DNA of 64,000 nt, from contig CM055275.1 of NCBI GenBank assembly GCA_029237695.1, positions 86,726,433 to 86,790,432 on the forward strand, read 5' to 3'. The stretch comes from Conchocele bisecta. Taxonomy: Eukaryota; Mollusca; Bivalvia; Lucinida; Thyasiridae. Each line of letters begins with the position of its first letter. The first letter of the stretch is position 1. The notes beneath the pieces are model-generated. The model ran no database searches, was not told the DNA's origin, and saw only the letters and a list, made by a program, of their open reading frames with translations. The translations under genes were made by a program, and so were the position numbers. Positions 45,596-57,779 of the stretch are shown one piece after another.

Positions 45596-46399
45596 ACTAT
45601 ATTTCCGTCTGTCTTACGAGTATATATGGTTAGTGCCGTCGAATATAAAATATAAAACGACTTGCTTACAAACGGCATAATTTTACCGCTTTGATTACTA
45701 TGACGTCACTATTACATATGACGTCAGTATTTCACTGCGAGTCTACGTCATGTTATCAGGAGGCTCAATGACAAATCTAATATTAATTGGTGGTTGGAGA
45801 GTGGTTTCATGATCACGGTGTTCAGCACACATGGTAGGGATGTCATACCTGCGAGCTTTAGCATTTGCCTGGAGTTTTGTAATTGTTATACCCCTGCCCA
45901 CTTCCCTGACATAATGAGAGTGGGGGGAGGGGGGTATCCCTTAGCCCCTGCTCACTCCTCTAGTTAATGTAAGCTTGCAGGTATGACGTTCACACATGAA
46001 AGGATTGAAGAAAAGCAAACAAAACAGTATGACATTTATCCAAAAAATATGTACAGAGAACAACCCAACATTTGAACGACTAATTTTCAGCACTATAATA
46101 AGGCACATATCTTCAGTTCTAGTAGTATAATGGGAGTCAAAATGATACCACCAAGGTTGGGAGAGGTTGTAGGTGATAATAACGCTTCTATACACAGGGC
46201 AAAACACCAAATATGAAAAGTAGTCCCCAACAAAAAACAAATGTTGGCGTTGGGTGCCACAATACAGGGCAACAAAACCACCAGCGCAGGTGACTCCGAT
46301 ATTTCGAAAAAGAGAAAAAAAAGAGAAAAAAAAGGGGAAAACTGGTACTTTTTGTGGGTGCTGGTACACACTTTTGTTTGCTGGATTTTTTTTTGGGAA

Positions 46400-46650
46400 A
46401 GTTGTATCCACATTTGGGACGAAAATCCACAATCGTACTACCACCTCCCAATTCGTATCCACATTTGGACGAAAAATCCACAATCGTACTACCACCTCCC
46501 AATTCGTATCCACATTTGGACGAAAAATCCACAATCGTACTACCACCTCCCAATTGTGGATACGAATTGCACACACACATCCCTTTTTGAGAAAGTTGTA
46601 TCCACATTTGGACGAAAAATCCACAATCGTACTACCACCACCGAATTGTG
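46400..46650. repeat. ~48-bp tandem repeat, about five units
   Basis: The unit contains TATCCACATTTGGACGAAAA followed by TCCACAATCGTACTACCACC. Because 48 is a multiple of three, long frames run through it on both strands. I regard them as by-products. Confidence 0.8.
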
Positions 46651-46793
46651 GATACGAATTGCACACACATCCCTTTTTGGGAAAGTAGAAGAAAAATTTG
46701 TCTCCCAAGAGGCAAACAGAAATGGCAGACGACACCCATCCACAATCGAACGCCCAATTGAAGATATGTTTCCCATTGGAATAGACAGACACA

Positions 46794-47174
46794 ATGCCAT
46801 ACAAGGAATGCGAAACATGCGGCAAGGGTTTCGACAAACCAGCAAATCTTCGAAGGCACAGGGACCGCAATACCCCGTGCAGGCCTCCCACGAGAGAGTG
46901 TCCCGGATGTGGAGGGAAGTTTGCCACCTACAAGACTCTCTGGCAACATCGCTCGAACAGGTGTCCCGAGGGGCCAGAAGATTGTTTTTCCAAAACAAAC
47001 ACGGAGGGTAGCAAGAAGAAGGCTGCGACCAGGAAGAGGATCCTGGTACTGGAGAGGAGGGTGGTAGAGTTGGAGGAGGAGGTGGCTAGACTGCGGGATG
47101 GAAAACCTCGCGAGGGAGCGAGACACGAGAACATCGACAGCGACGACGACGAGATCGATTGGACATATATGTAG
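46794..47174 (+). CDS. Zinc-finger plus leucine-zipper protein, 126 aa
   Basis: Two finger-like modules are visible: C6-x2-C9..H22-x6-C29 (CETCGKGFDKPANLRRH) and C36-x2-C39..H52-x4-C57 (CPGCGGKFATYKTLWQH). Both end in His then Cys, a C2HC-like pattern. A basic stretch (KKKAATRKR, 74-82) leads into a zipper-like coil (ILVLERRVVELEEEVARL, 83-100) and an acidic C-terminus (DSDDDEIDW). This looks like a small DNA-binding dimer. It lies inside the 44141-48756 element, convergent with the membrane/coiled-coil ORF, so it is more likely element-encoded than a host gene. It is preceded and followed by tandem repeats. I cannot name a family. Confidence 0.5.
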   Translation: MPYKECETCGKGFDKPANLRRHRDRNTPCRPPTRECPGCGGKFATYKTLWQHRSNRCPEGPEDCFSKTNTEGSKKKAATRKRILVLERRVVELEEEVARLRDGKPREGARHENIDSDDDEIDWTYM

Positions 47175-47261
47175 AGAGAGGGGGATTCCCCCCACTTTTT
47201 TGCACTGGCCCCCATCTCGACTCCCAACGGCAAACAAAACCTCTCCCCAAAGTAGGTAGAA

Positions 47262-47392
47262 AAATTGGAACAGGAAAGACAACTCGGTACAAAACAAGAA
47301 ATACAACTCGGAACAGGAAAGACAACTCGGTACAAAACAAGAAATACAACTCGGAACAGGAAAGACAACTCGGTACAAAACAAAATCCGTGG
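47262..47392. repeat. 43-bp tandem repeat, three units
   Basis: GGAACAGGAAAGACAACTCG followed by GTACAAAACAAGAAATACAACTC is repeated from 47262, with a partial last unit. It lies in the intergenic space between the two convergent ORFs. Confidence 0.8.
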
Positions 47393-47525
47393 CAAATCTG
47401 TACTGGTTTCAACTACCATGTTTCAACTACCCGCCTATAGTAGTTCCAAATACCATTGCGATAGACACCAACAGACAACAAAACAACTATGCAACACAAA
47501 GAGCTACTCCATGTAGAAAGGGTCG

Positions 47526-48167
47526 CTAGGAGTTTTCTTTTTTTTCCTTCGGTGTACCGGACTGTTTGGCGGGGTGCGCGAACTGGGCGTCGGGGTCTGT
47601 TTCGTTCTTCCAGATTCTACAAGACTCTAGGGACACGAATGGGATCAGTGGTTTGCAGACCGCGTACGCCACCACGAGAACCCCGAGCCACCACTTCGCA
47701 TTCTCTACGGTTTTCCAAATGTCGTGCACCTCCCACCCGGATTCCGTCTGGCACTCTTCTTCCTCCGGACACTCGTCTTCCTCCAGGTCGTCTTTCTTCG
47801 GATCGTTGGAAATTGCATTCAACAGTCTGCGTTCCAGTGTATCCAACCGGTTCTCCAAACGTCTCTCCATGTCGGACAGGCGCGTCGATTCTTCGAACGA
47901 GCTGGTATCTTCTAGTAGATTCGTGGGGAGCTCGGTGGGGCCCGCAAAACCAGGCGCGGTCACCCTGTGTTCTACGGGGGTAGGAGTTTCTTGTTCTTCT
48001 AGGGGTTCTTCGGGATTTGTACTACGCTCTACATCGGCATCGTCCCAGATTTTTCGAAGTCTACCACTACCAATCCCGTACTTCTTCTTTGTTTCGTCGG
48101 CTGTAGTCTTCCCGCGGGTGGAAATAATTTCTCGAATATTTTTCGGAGACTAGTAGGTTTTTGGCAT
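47526..48167 (-). CDS. Membrane/coiled-coil protein in inverted-repeat element, possible early stop
   Basis: One minus-strand frame runs from an ATG at 48167 (MPKTY) to the stop at 47526. TAG is the sixth codon (48150-48152), so either that ATG is not used, the stop is a mutation, or splicing removes it. After the stop the frame is open for about 207 codons. It has a basic region with KKKYGIGSGRLRKIW (helix-turn-helix-like, inference), an acidic Pro/Glu stretch, a coiled coil (MERRLENRLDTLERRLLNAI), an acidic cysteine-containing segment, and a hydrophobic segment WWLGVLVVAYAVCKPLIPFV near the C-terminus. I recognise no family. Its 3' end faces the zinc-finger ORF 350 bp away. Confidence 0.4.
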
Positions 48168-49651
48168 GTTTGCAAACGCTTCTATCTAGAGGGGGGCATT
48201 TGTCCAACCTGGAATTCCCAAATCGTTCGAAATGGTCGAAATACTTGTTCGCGGTGCTCGGATTGCTCGGATTGCGCACCAGTGTGCTCGGATTGCTCGC
48301 CAGGAAATCCAGTCCGCTCGGGAAGGTCGAAATGCCTGCTCGCGATTCCCAGGGGGCTCGGGCTCTCCAGGGTGCTCAGTTTGCTTCCCAGAATTTCTAT
48401 TTTTGCTATCCTTGTTGGCTATCCATGCACGGTCTCTAGCTAGGCACGGCCACACCTCGTGTCCGGATGGCCCACCTAGCGAAAACGCGCGGCTACAACT
48501 CCGGATTGCAGATCTAGAGCTGGCCCCCTCAATAATGCTGTAATAAAGCACATATTCTCATCCCCAAACCCCGGACCCCCCTCCACCCCCCCCAGCAACA
48601 TCAGGCCGGTGTGCTCAAGACTGGGCCCTGAGAATGCAGGAAATGGCGTTTTACGCCTCTTAGATTTCTAAAATTTCCAAGGGTACCCCCCCTAGCAACA
48701 TCGGGCCCTCACGATTGCCCCCCCCCCCAAATAATGTTCCGGTTCCGCCGCCTATGTATAAGGATTGGAACTATAGATATTTGAACGTTGTGGGGACATA
48801 ACTCTGCAAAACCTTGCACAGTGTCCCGACGGTATGGGAAGTTTTTCAGTTTCAAGCCTTAGCCCAGTACAGTATCTCTATCTGGATTTATAATTTGAAA
48901 GTGGTCAACTTATATAACTACAAAAGAAAAGTATGAACAACCACCCACCACAGTCAACACCCACAAATCCATTCCCCCTTCACCCCCAACACTGGGTCCT
49001 TATATAATTTAACAAGTGTTTTCTATTACCTAGCTACCTGTATCTTGTAGTATTCTGTGTATCTCCACGTTATCCCTCGGCTTTCGACACTGCCTGCCAG
49101 CCATGGCCCATGCTCATCATGTTCATGTCGTCATGGAATAATAATACTTTGCTTTGTTTTCAAACTCCATACAGTACACGTTTCTTAATGTCCATAAACA
49201 ATAATAAGTTGTAGCTGCTAAAATTGACAGTACCTGAATCAGTCATAAAGTCCGTGAAACTGCCTTCTAAAACACTGACACTGATCGCGTGTATTGAATT
49301 ATTGTCGTTACCGCGCGTGTGTACTAGAGTTAACACGTATGCGACACTGTTATATAGTGACGTAACACTGATACTGCAGCTGGATGTATAAATAGATTGT
49401 CAATGCGGTAAAAAATAAAACTTATTTAATCGATGTGGAGCGAATTTACCGAAAGGCCGCCATTTTGTTTTCTCTGAAGACCTTGGTTAAAATTCAACCA
49501 GGCTTCTGTAGGTCGGTTAAATTTAACCAGAAATATTATGGTTAAAATTTAACCGGAGTTTTATACAATCGCTAACCAATAATTTAACCAAATATTTAAC
49601 CTAACTACGGATTTAACCAGTGGTTAGCATTTAACCAAGATTTATACAATT

Positions 49652-50673
49652 GGCCGCTGTAAAACACTACCGATAAGTCGTCAGCTAATAAATACAGTGT
49701 ATCTCTTAAACCCGAATATCGGTAATAAATCGTCTGCTGTTGTATAAATAAACTTTCGACCTGTACTGTTCGCCTTTTACTTCGATAATGATTATTACAC
49801 ATCGACTCTATTGTTGGTCAGAGGTTGGTAAGTGAACACCCTTGCAGACAATAGAAAAGTTTGCATCTATATGCAAATCTGGGCACGAAATTCTTCGTGC
49901 TTCACGGTCAACCACACACGCTGTGCAGCTATGGTCATTTGGTGACAAGCTGAATACCTGCTGAGAAAAATGACCTTACGACGGCGACCGTAGCCCACAT
50001 CAGTCTACACATTTGCGCAATTTTATCAGGGGATACGTTGGTCGCAATTCAAGCAATTAAAGTTATTATTGTCACCGACTAGCAGAATTTGATCAATATA
50101 TCGACAGAATAACTACAAATGGTGGTGAGAATCTGTACTGGTCACTCATACATGTAATGTACATACATTGTTTTATCAACCAGCGACCCACGCGAGTAGT
50201 GAGAATCAGATTGGTGCAGCCTGGATATACATGTACTTTTAATAAAGGGTTTTGTTAATCCATTGGGAATTTGAAAAAAATAACCAGGAGACACGAATTA
50301 GACAGACAACACATTCCAATTAAACACGTCTTTAATTCCGAGAGGTGTGAATTAAAGACGGCCGATGTTTATGTTTTCCGTCCCTAGGGACTGTCCACAC
50401 AAGTTCCTCTACTTGCCAATCTACTCAGACAAGGAATAGATGCAGTGACATTTCAATCGTTTTGGCATTCATTTTGCCGATTCGGACATCTAATGGATAA
50501 ATGGATGGTGATAAACAAACACACGAATCTAACTTGTAATCGGGTTGCGGGGACAAACCTGGGTCAGTAGCTGACGAATAGACGAAATATGTTACCAGAA
50601 AGACTCACGGAAGACATGTCTAAAGTGTAATAAATGTAGAACATTGTTAAAAATGAAAACATATACAGAGTGG
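49652..50673. other. Intergenic DNA, no gene seen
   Basis: No domain-like frame, RNA gene or clear repeat family was seen. Frames are short and of low complexity. Confidence 0.5.
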
Positions 50674-51297
50674 CCTGCGGTTCTCTTACCAGGCGAATTG
50701 CAATTCCTGGAGCGCAGGATTGCAATTCGCGTTCCCATTAATTGCAATTGGACCGCAATCGGACTGCAATCATGTGACTGCGGTCCAAAGAGTTGGTTGC
50801 GGAATTCCAATACTTATAGAGCAGTTAGTGCTGCGCTCCGCTTTTAATTGCAGTTTACGCTCATTTTTTTCTTCAAACTGCGAAAGAATGACCGCTTTAC
50901 GCTGCGCTCTGCGGTCAAACCAGCGGACCGCTCTGCTTGACCAATGCGGCAATAAAATCGAAATAGTTTATTTTTTCTGACGAAAAGATATATTTTCCTA
51001 TCTGTATTTAGCCATTTAAAATCCAATAAAATATACATAAATAGTAGAATTAGGTGTATATATACGCGTAACGCTAAGTTTTTTCCGCAAATAGCGAAAG
51101 AATGACCGCACAAACGGTATCGCGAAAGAATGACCGCACAAACTTGACCGCGAAAGAATGACCGCACAAACGGTATCGCGAAAGAATGACCGCAAAAACG
51201 GGACCGCGATTGGACCGCAATTAGACTGCAATTTCAGATGGGACGAATTGCAATTCAGGGACCGCTGGATTGCAATTCTTGGTAAGAGAATCGCAGG
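50674..51297. mobile_element. 624-bp inverted-repeat element rich in GATTGCAATTC
   Basis: CCTGCGGTTCTCTTACCA at left is inverted at right (GGTAAGAGAATCGCAGG). The arms continue with GAATTGCAATTC palindromes and GGACCGCAAT motifs. The right half holds four tandem units of CGAAAGAATGACCGCACAAA (51089-51200). No ORF of interest. Confidence 0.7.
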
Positions 51298-53404
51298 CGG
51301 GAGTGTATTCATACCTGGCGAATCTCCATGTTTCTGTTTACATTAGTACACGGAATATACCCGAGGGGTGTTCAGTAAATCGTAGGAAAGTGCTATAAAT
51401 CGATGCTCTCTGGTGAAATGGTATGTGTTCACATCACTCAGCAACCATTTATACATACATGTAATACACATATTGGTATAGTTTCATAACTGTGGTGTGG
51501 ATAGCGATTGGCTTACACATACGTTATAGTCTGTATTCAGACAATAGCATAAACTAAATTAATCATTAGTTGCACACAAAACTAGCTTTCGCAGCGCTTG
51601 TTTTCTTTTAAGTATAATAATTATATTATTTTGTATCAACCCCGATCACGGGTCTTACGCCATACATAGTTCTAACAACTTAGCTTGATCGCCTTTTCAG
51701 TATGAACACCCCTCGTAAATGATTTGTACAACTGACTAACCAAGTACATTAATGCATATGCTTCACGTGCATGTACATTTGTATACACTACACCAGGCTA
51801 CGAGGCCCTTCGCTTACAAACATATTCTATACATGTACGGCTGGGTGATTATCAATTCGTCAATGTTTTGAAAGGGAACTGTTGAGCGTAAACGTATTGG
51901 GCCGGACACCCAGGTGACGCCATTGTGTTTCATTTAATTTTGACTATAATTTATTACATTGCCGTGTCTATTCATGACTGAAAATGACAAAAGTGTACAA
52001 ATATTGCTTAGTCACAGTGGAAACTGTAAGCTGGACAACTTGGGGACCTCCGAGGTGTTTCATGGGTACATGTAGGTTGTTTAAACAGATGGACACCTCA
52101 CTTAGGGCAGTAACTTACTTACACATCGATTTACCGACTACATCTGGTTAGTTTTCAGTGGAAATTGTGAACTTCAATGTGTCATCAAAGGAACTGTTTC
52201 TATAATTATGACAGCCGATCAATAATTATAAACATCCAGGTTTGCTTTATTCGCGTCATGCTGCGATCGGGAGTGTTCGTGTCCCACTGGCACACCTATC
52301 ATAATGATTTGTGTTTGACAGTCATTCATGGGCACATATAGGTTGTTCAAAAACATGAACACCTCGATTAGGACAGTAACTATTACATATTGGAGAAAGT
52401 GACAGTTATAAGCGCAAAGATAACATTTGATAGGCTGATTTTCTAAAGTGTGCAGTTATGATTAGATTTTATTGGCTATTTTTTCTCAAAAAGCGCTTTT
52501 ACATTTTTTGTTTTAACATCTAGAAGGTTGTCGATTGCCACGCGTTGCGCCGCAATACACGGTTATATTTATAACTTGGGGAAATCCCACGAGCACGCGC
52601 TGGCGGTATGATCAGACCATTACCGAGCAGCCAGCCGCCGCCGCCGCCGTCCGACGCCCGTATTGAAGAAACGAAAGTTATCAGAAATCCGAGAGACCCG
52701 TAATCTGTAGAAACTGGTTCTAACTAGCTAGACTAAAAATACGCATGATGAGAGTCTTGCAAATCGATTTTTAGTCTCGGGAATTCTAACGGGGAAATCC
52801 CATGCATAAAACGGCATACATAAAAAAACAGAGATACAACACTGATATATTATTAATTAATTGTAAAATGTCAGTCTTCTTGTTAGTACAGATCTGAGCA
52901 TGTGCGACCGGAAGGCGTTAATCTCCGTCTCTTCTCCTTTCGGGGGTGAAGGGACGAAGAGACGATAATTATCGTTTGCTCGTGGCGAAGAAACGAGGAA
53001 ACGAAGATTAACGACACTAAACTTCGTCTCTTGACTAGTTCCTTCGTGGCGAAGGAACGATAATTCGCGTCCTGCAGGCGTAAAACCGCGTGGCGAATAA
53101 ACGAAAAAACGAAGATTAAGGTGTACTAATTTGCGAGGCGCAAATTTATGTGGCGCAAATTTAATCGACCATATAGGGAGATAGTTATCGTCCCTTCGTG
53201 GCGAAGAGACGATAATTAGCCTGCCGAAAAGGCTAATGTTCGTTCCGTCGCCACGAACAGACGAAATGTCCCTAACGAGCTACCATAGTACTGTTGCAAT
53301 AGTTCCTCCACTATCACAATACAATTGTTGCATAGTTTTTAAACGTGATTTTTGTGTCGCCCACACATGCGTGGGGTAGACGTATTCACATATTCGTCAA
53401 TATG
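51298..53404. other. Intergenic DNA with minor repeats
   Basis: A diverged duplication 260 bp apart starts at 52067 and 52327 (CATGGGTACATGTAGGTTGT and CATGGGCACATATAGGTTGT). At 52905-53275 the motifs GTGGCGAAGRAACGA and TCGTCTCTTCG alternate in both orientations, suggesting a decayed foldback element. No gene was seen. Confidence 0.5.
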
Positions 53405-54860
53405 TTTATACATTCTTTAAAATCCCCGCTTTCTCATGACCATGCCTTTCTGGCATTGATGGTTCACTACCCTGGGTGTTCATGTTTGATTCCACAAGGT
53501 CAAGGTCACTGAGGACTTTCACGTTTTTATCATTTGCATTTATATATTTTGTTTGGCAAATACAATTTAACCCTTTGTCAGATTTTGATAATATTTGGGT
53601 ACAATGTATGAATAGGCATGCTGCTTTGTTTCCAATACATGTCATGACCCAATGTCCAAGATCAAGGTCACTGAGGTCTTGTTCAAATTTCCAGATTAAA
53701 CATTTGCGTTTAGGTGTAGGTATCAATAAAATGTCATCCATGTGTCGGAATTTGATAATATATTTTCTGCAATGTGTATCTAGGCATGCTCCTTTGTTGC
53801 GCATACGCCCCTTGTCCCAATGTCCAAGGTCAATGTCCACGGTGGGTATAGTACGTCACGGGCGCCTACTATTAGGATGGGGTTCACTGAAGCAGGTAAG
53901 AAAATTCATCCACTTCAGGCCTTACTTTATTTAATATCTCGGCAAGTACTGAAGTGATTTGTACGCGACAAAACGCGGATAACCTTGAACAATTTATTAA
54001 CAACACATGCCGATGTCCCCGTCCTCGTACATTTAGCCGGTTAGGAGTTATTTCGTGAAATAAGGAAATAAGAAAAGATGGGGTGCACTAGGGTTTAACA
54101 TTCGGGTTTTCCTAACGGTTTGGCGAATGTGCAGTATTATTACATGTCAACGCAACTGTTGTTTTTTATAAACTGCATGTTCTGCCGATTTCAGGGCATA
54201 TTTTGTATCCGAGTGCAACCAATCTTTCCTTATTTCCAGGAAAAATGTTGTTTTTCGAAATAACTCAATCTCAGAGGATGGGGATATTAATTGGCAGGTG
54301 TTGCTATTCAGTTTTCCGGGGTATCTGCGCTTGATCGCGTCAAAATTACTTCAGTAGTTGCTGAGATGTTAAATAAAGTATGGTCTGAATTCAGCATTGG
54401 TCTGAATTCAGCATTTACATGTAGGTCTTTAATTATTCGTTTAATAAAATGTTAGCAACTTGTCAGATTTTGATAGCCTTTGGCTACAACGTGTGTCTAT
54501 GCATGCTGAGCTGTTGCGTATATCCGTGTTTAGTATTTGCGTTTAGGTAATTTGATTCGTAAATACAAGTTTAATATGTCAGATTTTGATAATATTTAGC
54601 TACAATGTGTGTCTATGCGTGCGGCTTTGTCGTGCGTTTTAACCATGTCCCATTCCAAGCTAAGGTCAAAGGGGACCTACCTACGTTCAAGTTTTCCATT
54701 TAGAATTTGCCTGTTGGTATTTTATTTTGTCAATACAATTTTAATCCCTTGTTTGATTTTGATAATATTTGGTTACAGTGGGTGTCTAGACGTATCACAT
54801 ATCACATGTCCCTTGTATGCGAGACGCCTAATTTCGCGGAATTATTATTCTTTAAGATTC
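53405..54860. repeat. Diverged ~190-bp tandem repeat
   Basis: Units share CAAGGTCACTGAGG, TTGTCAGATTTTGATAATAT and ACAATGTGTGTCTA. They recur near 53500, 53640, 53750, 54460, 54580 and 54740, with unrelated sequence at 53850-54420. A donor-like AAGCAG/GTAAGA at about 53897 is not supported by a convincing exon. Confidence 0.6.
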
Positions 54861-55309
54861 AAAAATGACATTGTTTCAAACAATTTGAAGGTAGTTTTTT
54901 TTACTCGTGTATGAAAACACTATGCAGAAATGCAGCTGTCATCCTCAGCACTCAATATCATTGTCAATTGTGTTTTAATGTGGTGCGTCTGTTCTGCAAA
55001 TACATAATTTCTCTCGACCAAATGTAGCATTTTCGGGGCAAAATAATCCCGTACATGTAACAGTATCGAAATGCATAACGAACCAAAAATGCAACATTCC
55101 CACACGTACATTTGTATTTCATGTTGTTGCTATAAACTTATAATGAACTCAATGTTGAGTTTCAAATACATTGTGTAATAAATAATTGAATTATATTATT
55201 AATGTAATACATGTACTATCTGTTTATACGCCCGTTCGAAAAAAATAGAGAATTGATCGATTTTCCAAAACAAAATAATGAGCTATTTCCGCTTAATGGC
55301 TATTTTTAG

Positions 55310-56722
55310 CTCACCTGAGCGAAGCTCATGTGAGCTATTGTTACCGCAATGTGTCCGTCCGTCCGTCTTCCGTCGTCCGTCCGTCCGTGAACATTTTCAA
55401 ACGTCTTCTCCTCTGTAATCATTGGGCATATAGTCACCAAACTTCATTTTCATGGTCATTAGGTAGGGGTATTACAAAATTGTTAAAATGACGTCATTAC
55501 GTAATCCAAGATGGTAGGAATGATCGATGTACAATGCTCTTTCAAAGTTGTCTTGTTATATATTGAATCGAAGGTATCAACGAGGCGATCACTCTGGTGC
55601 ATTTTTTTGTCGAAATCGGATGGTTATGTAATTCAAGATGGCCACCGAAAGGTCAAAAGGTCGTTCTTTTATTAGAGATTTAAAAAATTCTCTTCACACG
55701 AACCGCTTGGCCCATGGTAGCCAAACTTAAAAAATATTGTCTATGGATGAAGTCTTTTCAGATTTGTTAAAACGGAGGTCATCGCTAATCCAAGATGGCC
55801 GCCGTCTGAAAATATCATAAATTCTTAAAAAATCTTCTTCTCATGAACCTCTAGCCGAATTTCAACGAATCTTGGTATAAATGATCAATGTACAATACTC
55901 TATCAACGTTGTTAAAATGGTGACCCCAGGGTCAAAAATGGGCGTGGCCCGTGGGGTCAAATTTGGGTCAAAGATGCGATCGCTCTGGTACATTTTTTGT
56001 CGAAATTGGATGGTCATGTCATCCAAGATGGCCACCGAAAAGTCAAAAGGTCGTTATTTTATTAGAGATTTCAAAATTCTTCTTCACACAAACCGCTTGG
56101 CCCATGGTACCCAAACTTAAGAGTTATGGTCCATGGGTGAAGCCTTTTCAGATTTGTTAAAACGGAGGTCGTCACTAATCGAAGATGGCCGCCGTCTAAA
56201 AATAGCACAAATTCTTAAAAAATCTCCTTCTCATGAACCGTCAGCCGGATTTCGACGAAACTTGGTAGGAATGATCGGTGTAGAATGCTCTTTCAAAGGT
56301 GTTACAATGGTGAGACCGGGATCAAAAATAGGCGTGGCCCGTGGGGTCATATTGGGGTCAAATTTTATTTTTTACCAAATATGCTCATGTCATATATCAA
56401 ATTGAAGGTATCGATGAGGCGATTGCTCTGGTGCAATATTCGTCGGAATCGGATGCTTATGTCATCCATGATGAGGTCCATTTATTCGAGATTGTGAACG
56501 TCTTTTTCCCAGGAACCACATGGCCGATGCTGGCCAAACTTCATAGTAAGTTATGATCCTTGGGTGAAGCATTTTCAGATTTGGTAAATTGCTTAATCCA
56601 AGATGACCGCCATCTAAAAATAGCACGAATGTGTTAAACACATATGAACTCAATGTCACATTCTCCTCTCGTGTTCATGGAGTCAGGTGAGCGAATTAGG
56701 GCCATCATGTCCCTCTTGTTAA
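55310..56722. repeat. Bivalve-type interspersed repeat, AGCTCACCTGAGCGAAGC
   Basis: It starts AGCTCACCTGAGCGAAGCTC and GTGAGCTATTG, then a GTCC microsatellite (55351-55390). It ends GTGAGCGAATTAGGGCCATC and CCCTCTTGTT. The interior has three diverged units of about 390-440 bp with AAGATGGCCACCGAAA and CATGGTA(C/G)CCAAACTTAA. I know similar blocks from bivalve genomes (recall, not a search). The short frames in it are not genes. Confidence 0.75.
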
Positions 56723-56992
56723 TTTTCGCGTTCTGTATCTTTGTCCTCGTGACCACAAGTACTACTTGTCTATTATGGCAAGAAAAAGAACCCTATTGAG
56801 TTTCTTATTTTTTTCCAGCGAGTTATCTCCCCTCGTTTACTGGCTATGCCTCGACGAGCGTATATTATGATCTACGGCACTCTTGTTTTATGCTATGTAT
56901 TTAACCGTAACATATTGGCTGATACTGGAAAACCTGAAAATAAATGGTGTTTCATTTGGCTGTACATGTCTGTATTTTACAGGAGACGATGA

Positions 56993-57104
56993 AATGTGCG
57001 AGGTTGACCAAGAACCAAAGAAGGACAAGACTACGGCACTACGAAGACAAATTATGCCAGCCTTGCTAAACGTGCCTTCACTTCATGGGATTCGACCCCG
57101 TTAA
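56993..57104 (+). CDS. Possible terminal exon, 36 codons, unknown gene
   Basis: A strong acceptor (CTGTATTTTACAG) is followed by an open frame, starting DDEMCEVDQEPKKDKT and ending SLHGIRPR before TAA at 57102-57104. It is charged and unlike the surrounding AT-rich DNA. No upstream exon can be assigned. It could be a real last exon or a chance frame behind a decoy acceptor. Confidence 0.25.
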
Positions 57105-57242
57105 CCCGACCTAAAATGACAAAAGCTGTTGACAGGATTGTCAAAATCAATATTTTGTAGTAACTGCATTTCTGTTCAACCGAGATAGTAATGTTCTATT
57201 CTATTGCTGATGAAAGCAATACCGTTTGCTGCTGTTGTGTAT

Positions 57243-57653
57243 GGAAGCGTCCTGGTGCCAATGCTAAAATATATGTACATGTATCTCCTAATTAGGAGAT
57301 ACTAACTCCTAATTAGGAGATATCTCCTAATTGAGATACTAACTCCTAATTAGTAGATAGTAACTCCTGATTAGGAGATACTAAGTCATAATTGGGAGTT
57401 AGTATCTCCAATTAGGATTTAGTGTCTCCTAATTAGGAGATACCAAGGAGATTTGTTTAGCATTGACACATAGAGTAAGTCCTAATTAGGAGATAGTAAG
57501 TCATAATTATGAGATGCTAACTCCTAATTAGGAGATACTAAGTCCTAATTAGGAGATAATAAGTCCTAATTAGGAGATAGTAAGTCCTATATTATGAGTT
57601 ACTATCCAATGAGGAGATAACAAATACTTTAGCATTGGCACCAGGACACTTCC
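57243..57653. mobile_element. Inverted-repeat element with CTCCTAATTAGGAG array
   Basis: GGAAG(C/T)GTCCTGGTGCCA plus ATGCTAAA forms perfect or nearly perfect inverted ends of 26 bp. The core is about a dozen copies of the palindrome CTCCTAATTAGGAG and its variants (AAGTCCTAATTAGGAGATA). GTTGTGT occurs on both outer sides (57234-57240 and 57656-57662), a possible but imperfectly placed target repeat. Confidence 0.75.
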
Positions 57654-57779
57654 CTAGTTGTGTCATGCCGATAAAACAAATCACCAAAGTTAATGTTTAT
57701 ACATTCTTCTATTCCAGCAACGTTCTCTCGTTTGAGAGTTCATGTAGCACTAGTTTACATTGTATGAAAACGTGGTCGG

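Larger units (their letters stand above)
44141..48756. mobile_element. 4.6-kb inverted-repeat element with two convergent ORFs
   Basis: CATAGGCGGCGGAAC at 44141 is inverted at 48742-48756. The shared ends continue for about 200 bp (GGAA-ATTATGGGGG, TCAATCGTGAG, CGATGTTGCTAG, AATCTAAGAGGCGT, CGCCATTTCCTGCAT). The left terminal motif recurs inward near 44330-44510 and 44725-44960. I find no clear target duplication. The interior has a hairpin (45459-45595), two tandem repeats, a finger/zipper ORF and a membrane/coiled-coil ORF. No integrase, polymerase or transposase is visible, so it is non-autonomous or of an unrecognised type. Confidence 0.65.
43863..49651. mobile_element. Possible outer inverted repeats rich in TTAACC
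   Basis: The left block (43863-44037) begins ATTTGTATAAACCTTGGTTA and is packed with ACCACTGGTTAA motifs. The right block (49482-49651) ends with the inverse (AACCAAGATTTATACAAT). They may be the ends of one 5.8-kb element or two members of a small foldback family that happen to flank the inner element. 48757-49480 between them holds no recognisable gene. Confidence 0.45.

Noticed and set aside
46241..47011. A 256-residue plus-strand protein, and the long minus-strand frames at 45941-46927 and 46188-46607
   Set aside because: Their length comes from a 48-bp repeat that is open in several frames. The parts outside the repeat show no domain or agree with other frames.
44141..48756. Polinton/Maverick element
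   Set aside because: The length is far below 15 kb, and no protein-primed polymerase, integrase, ATPase or capsid-like gene is seen.
53840..53905. Coding exon ending at a GTAAGA donor
   Set aside because: The donor looks good, but there is no matching acceptor, and the upstream frame lies in a diverged tandem repeat.
55881..56556. Several 70-90 codon frames in the 55310-56722 repeat
   Set aside because: They recur with the internal repeat units and are broken differently in each. The block is a known type of non-coding interspersed repeat.
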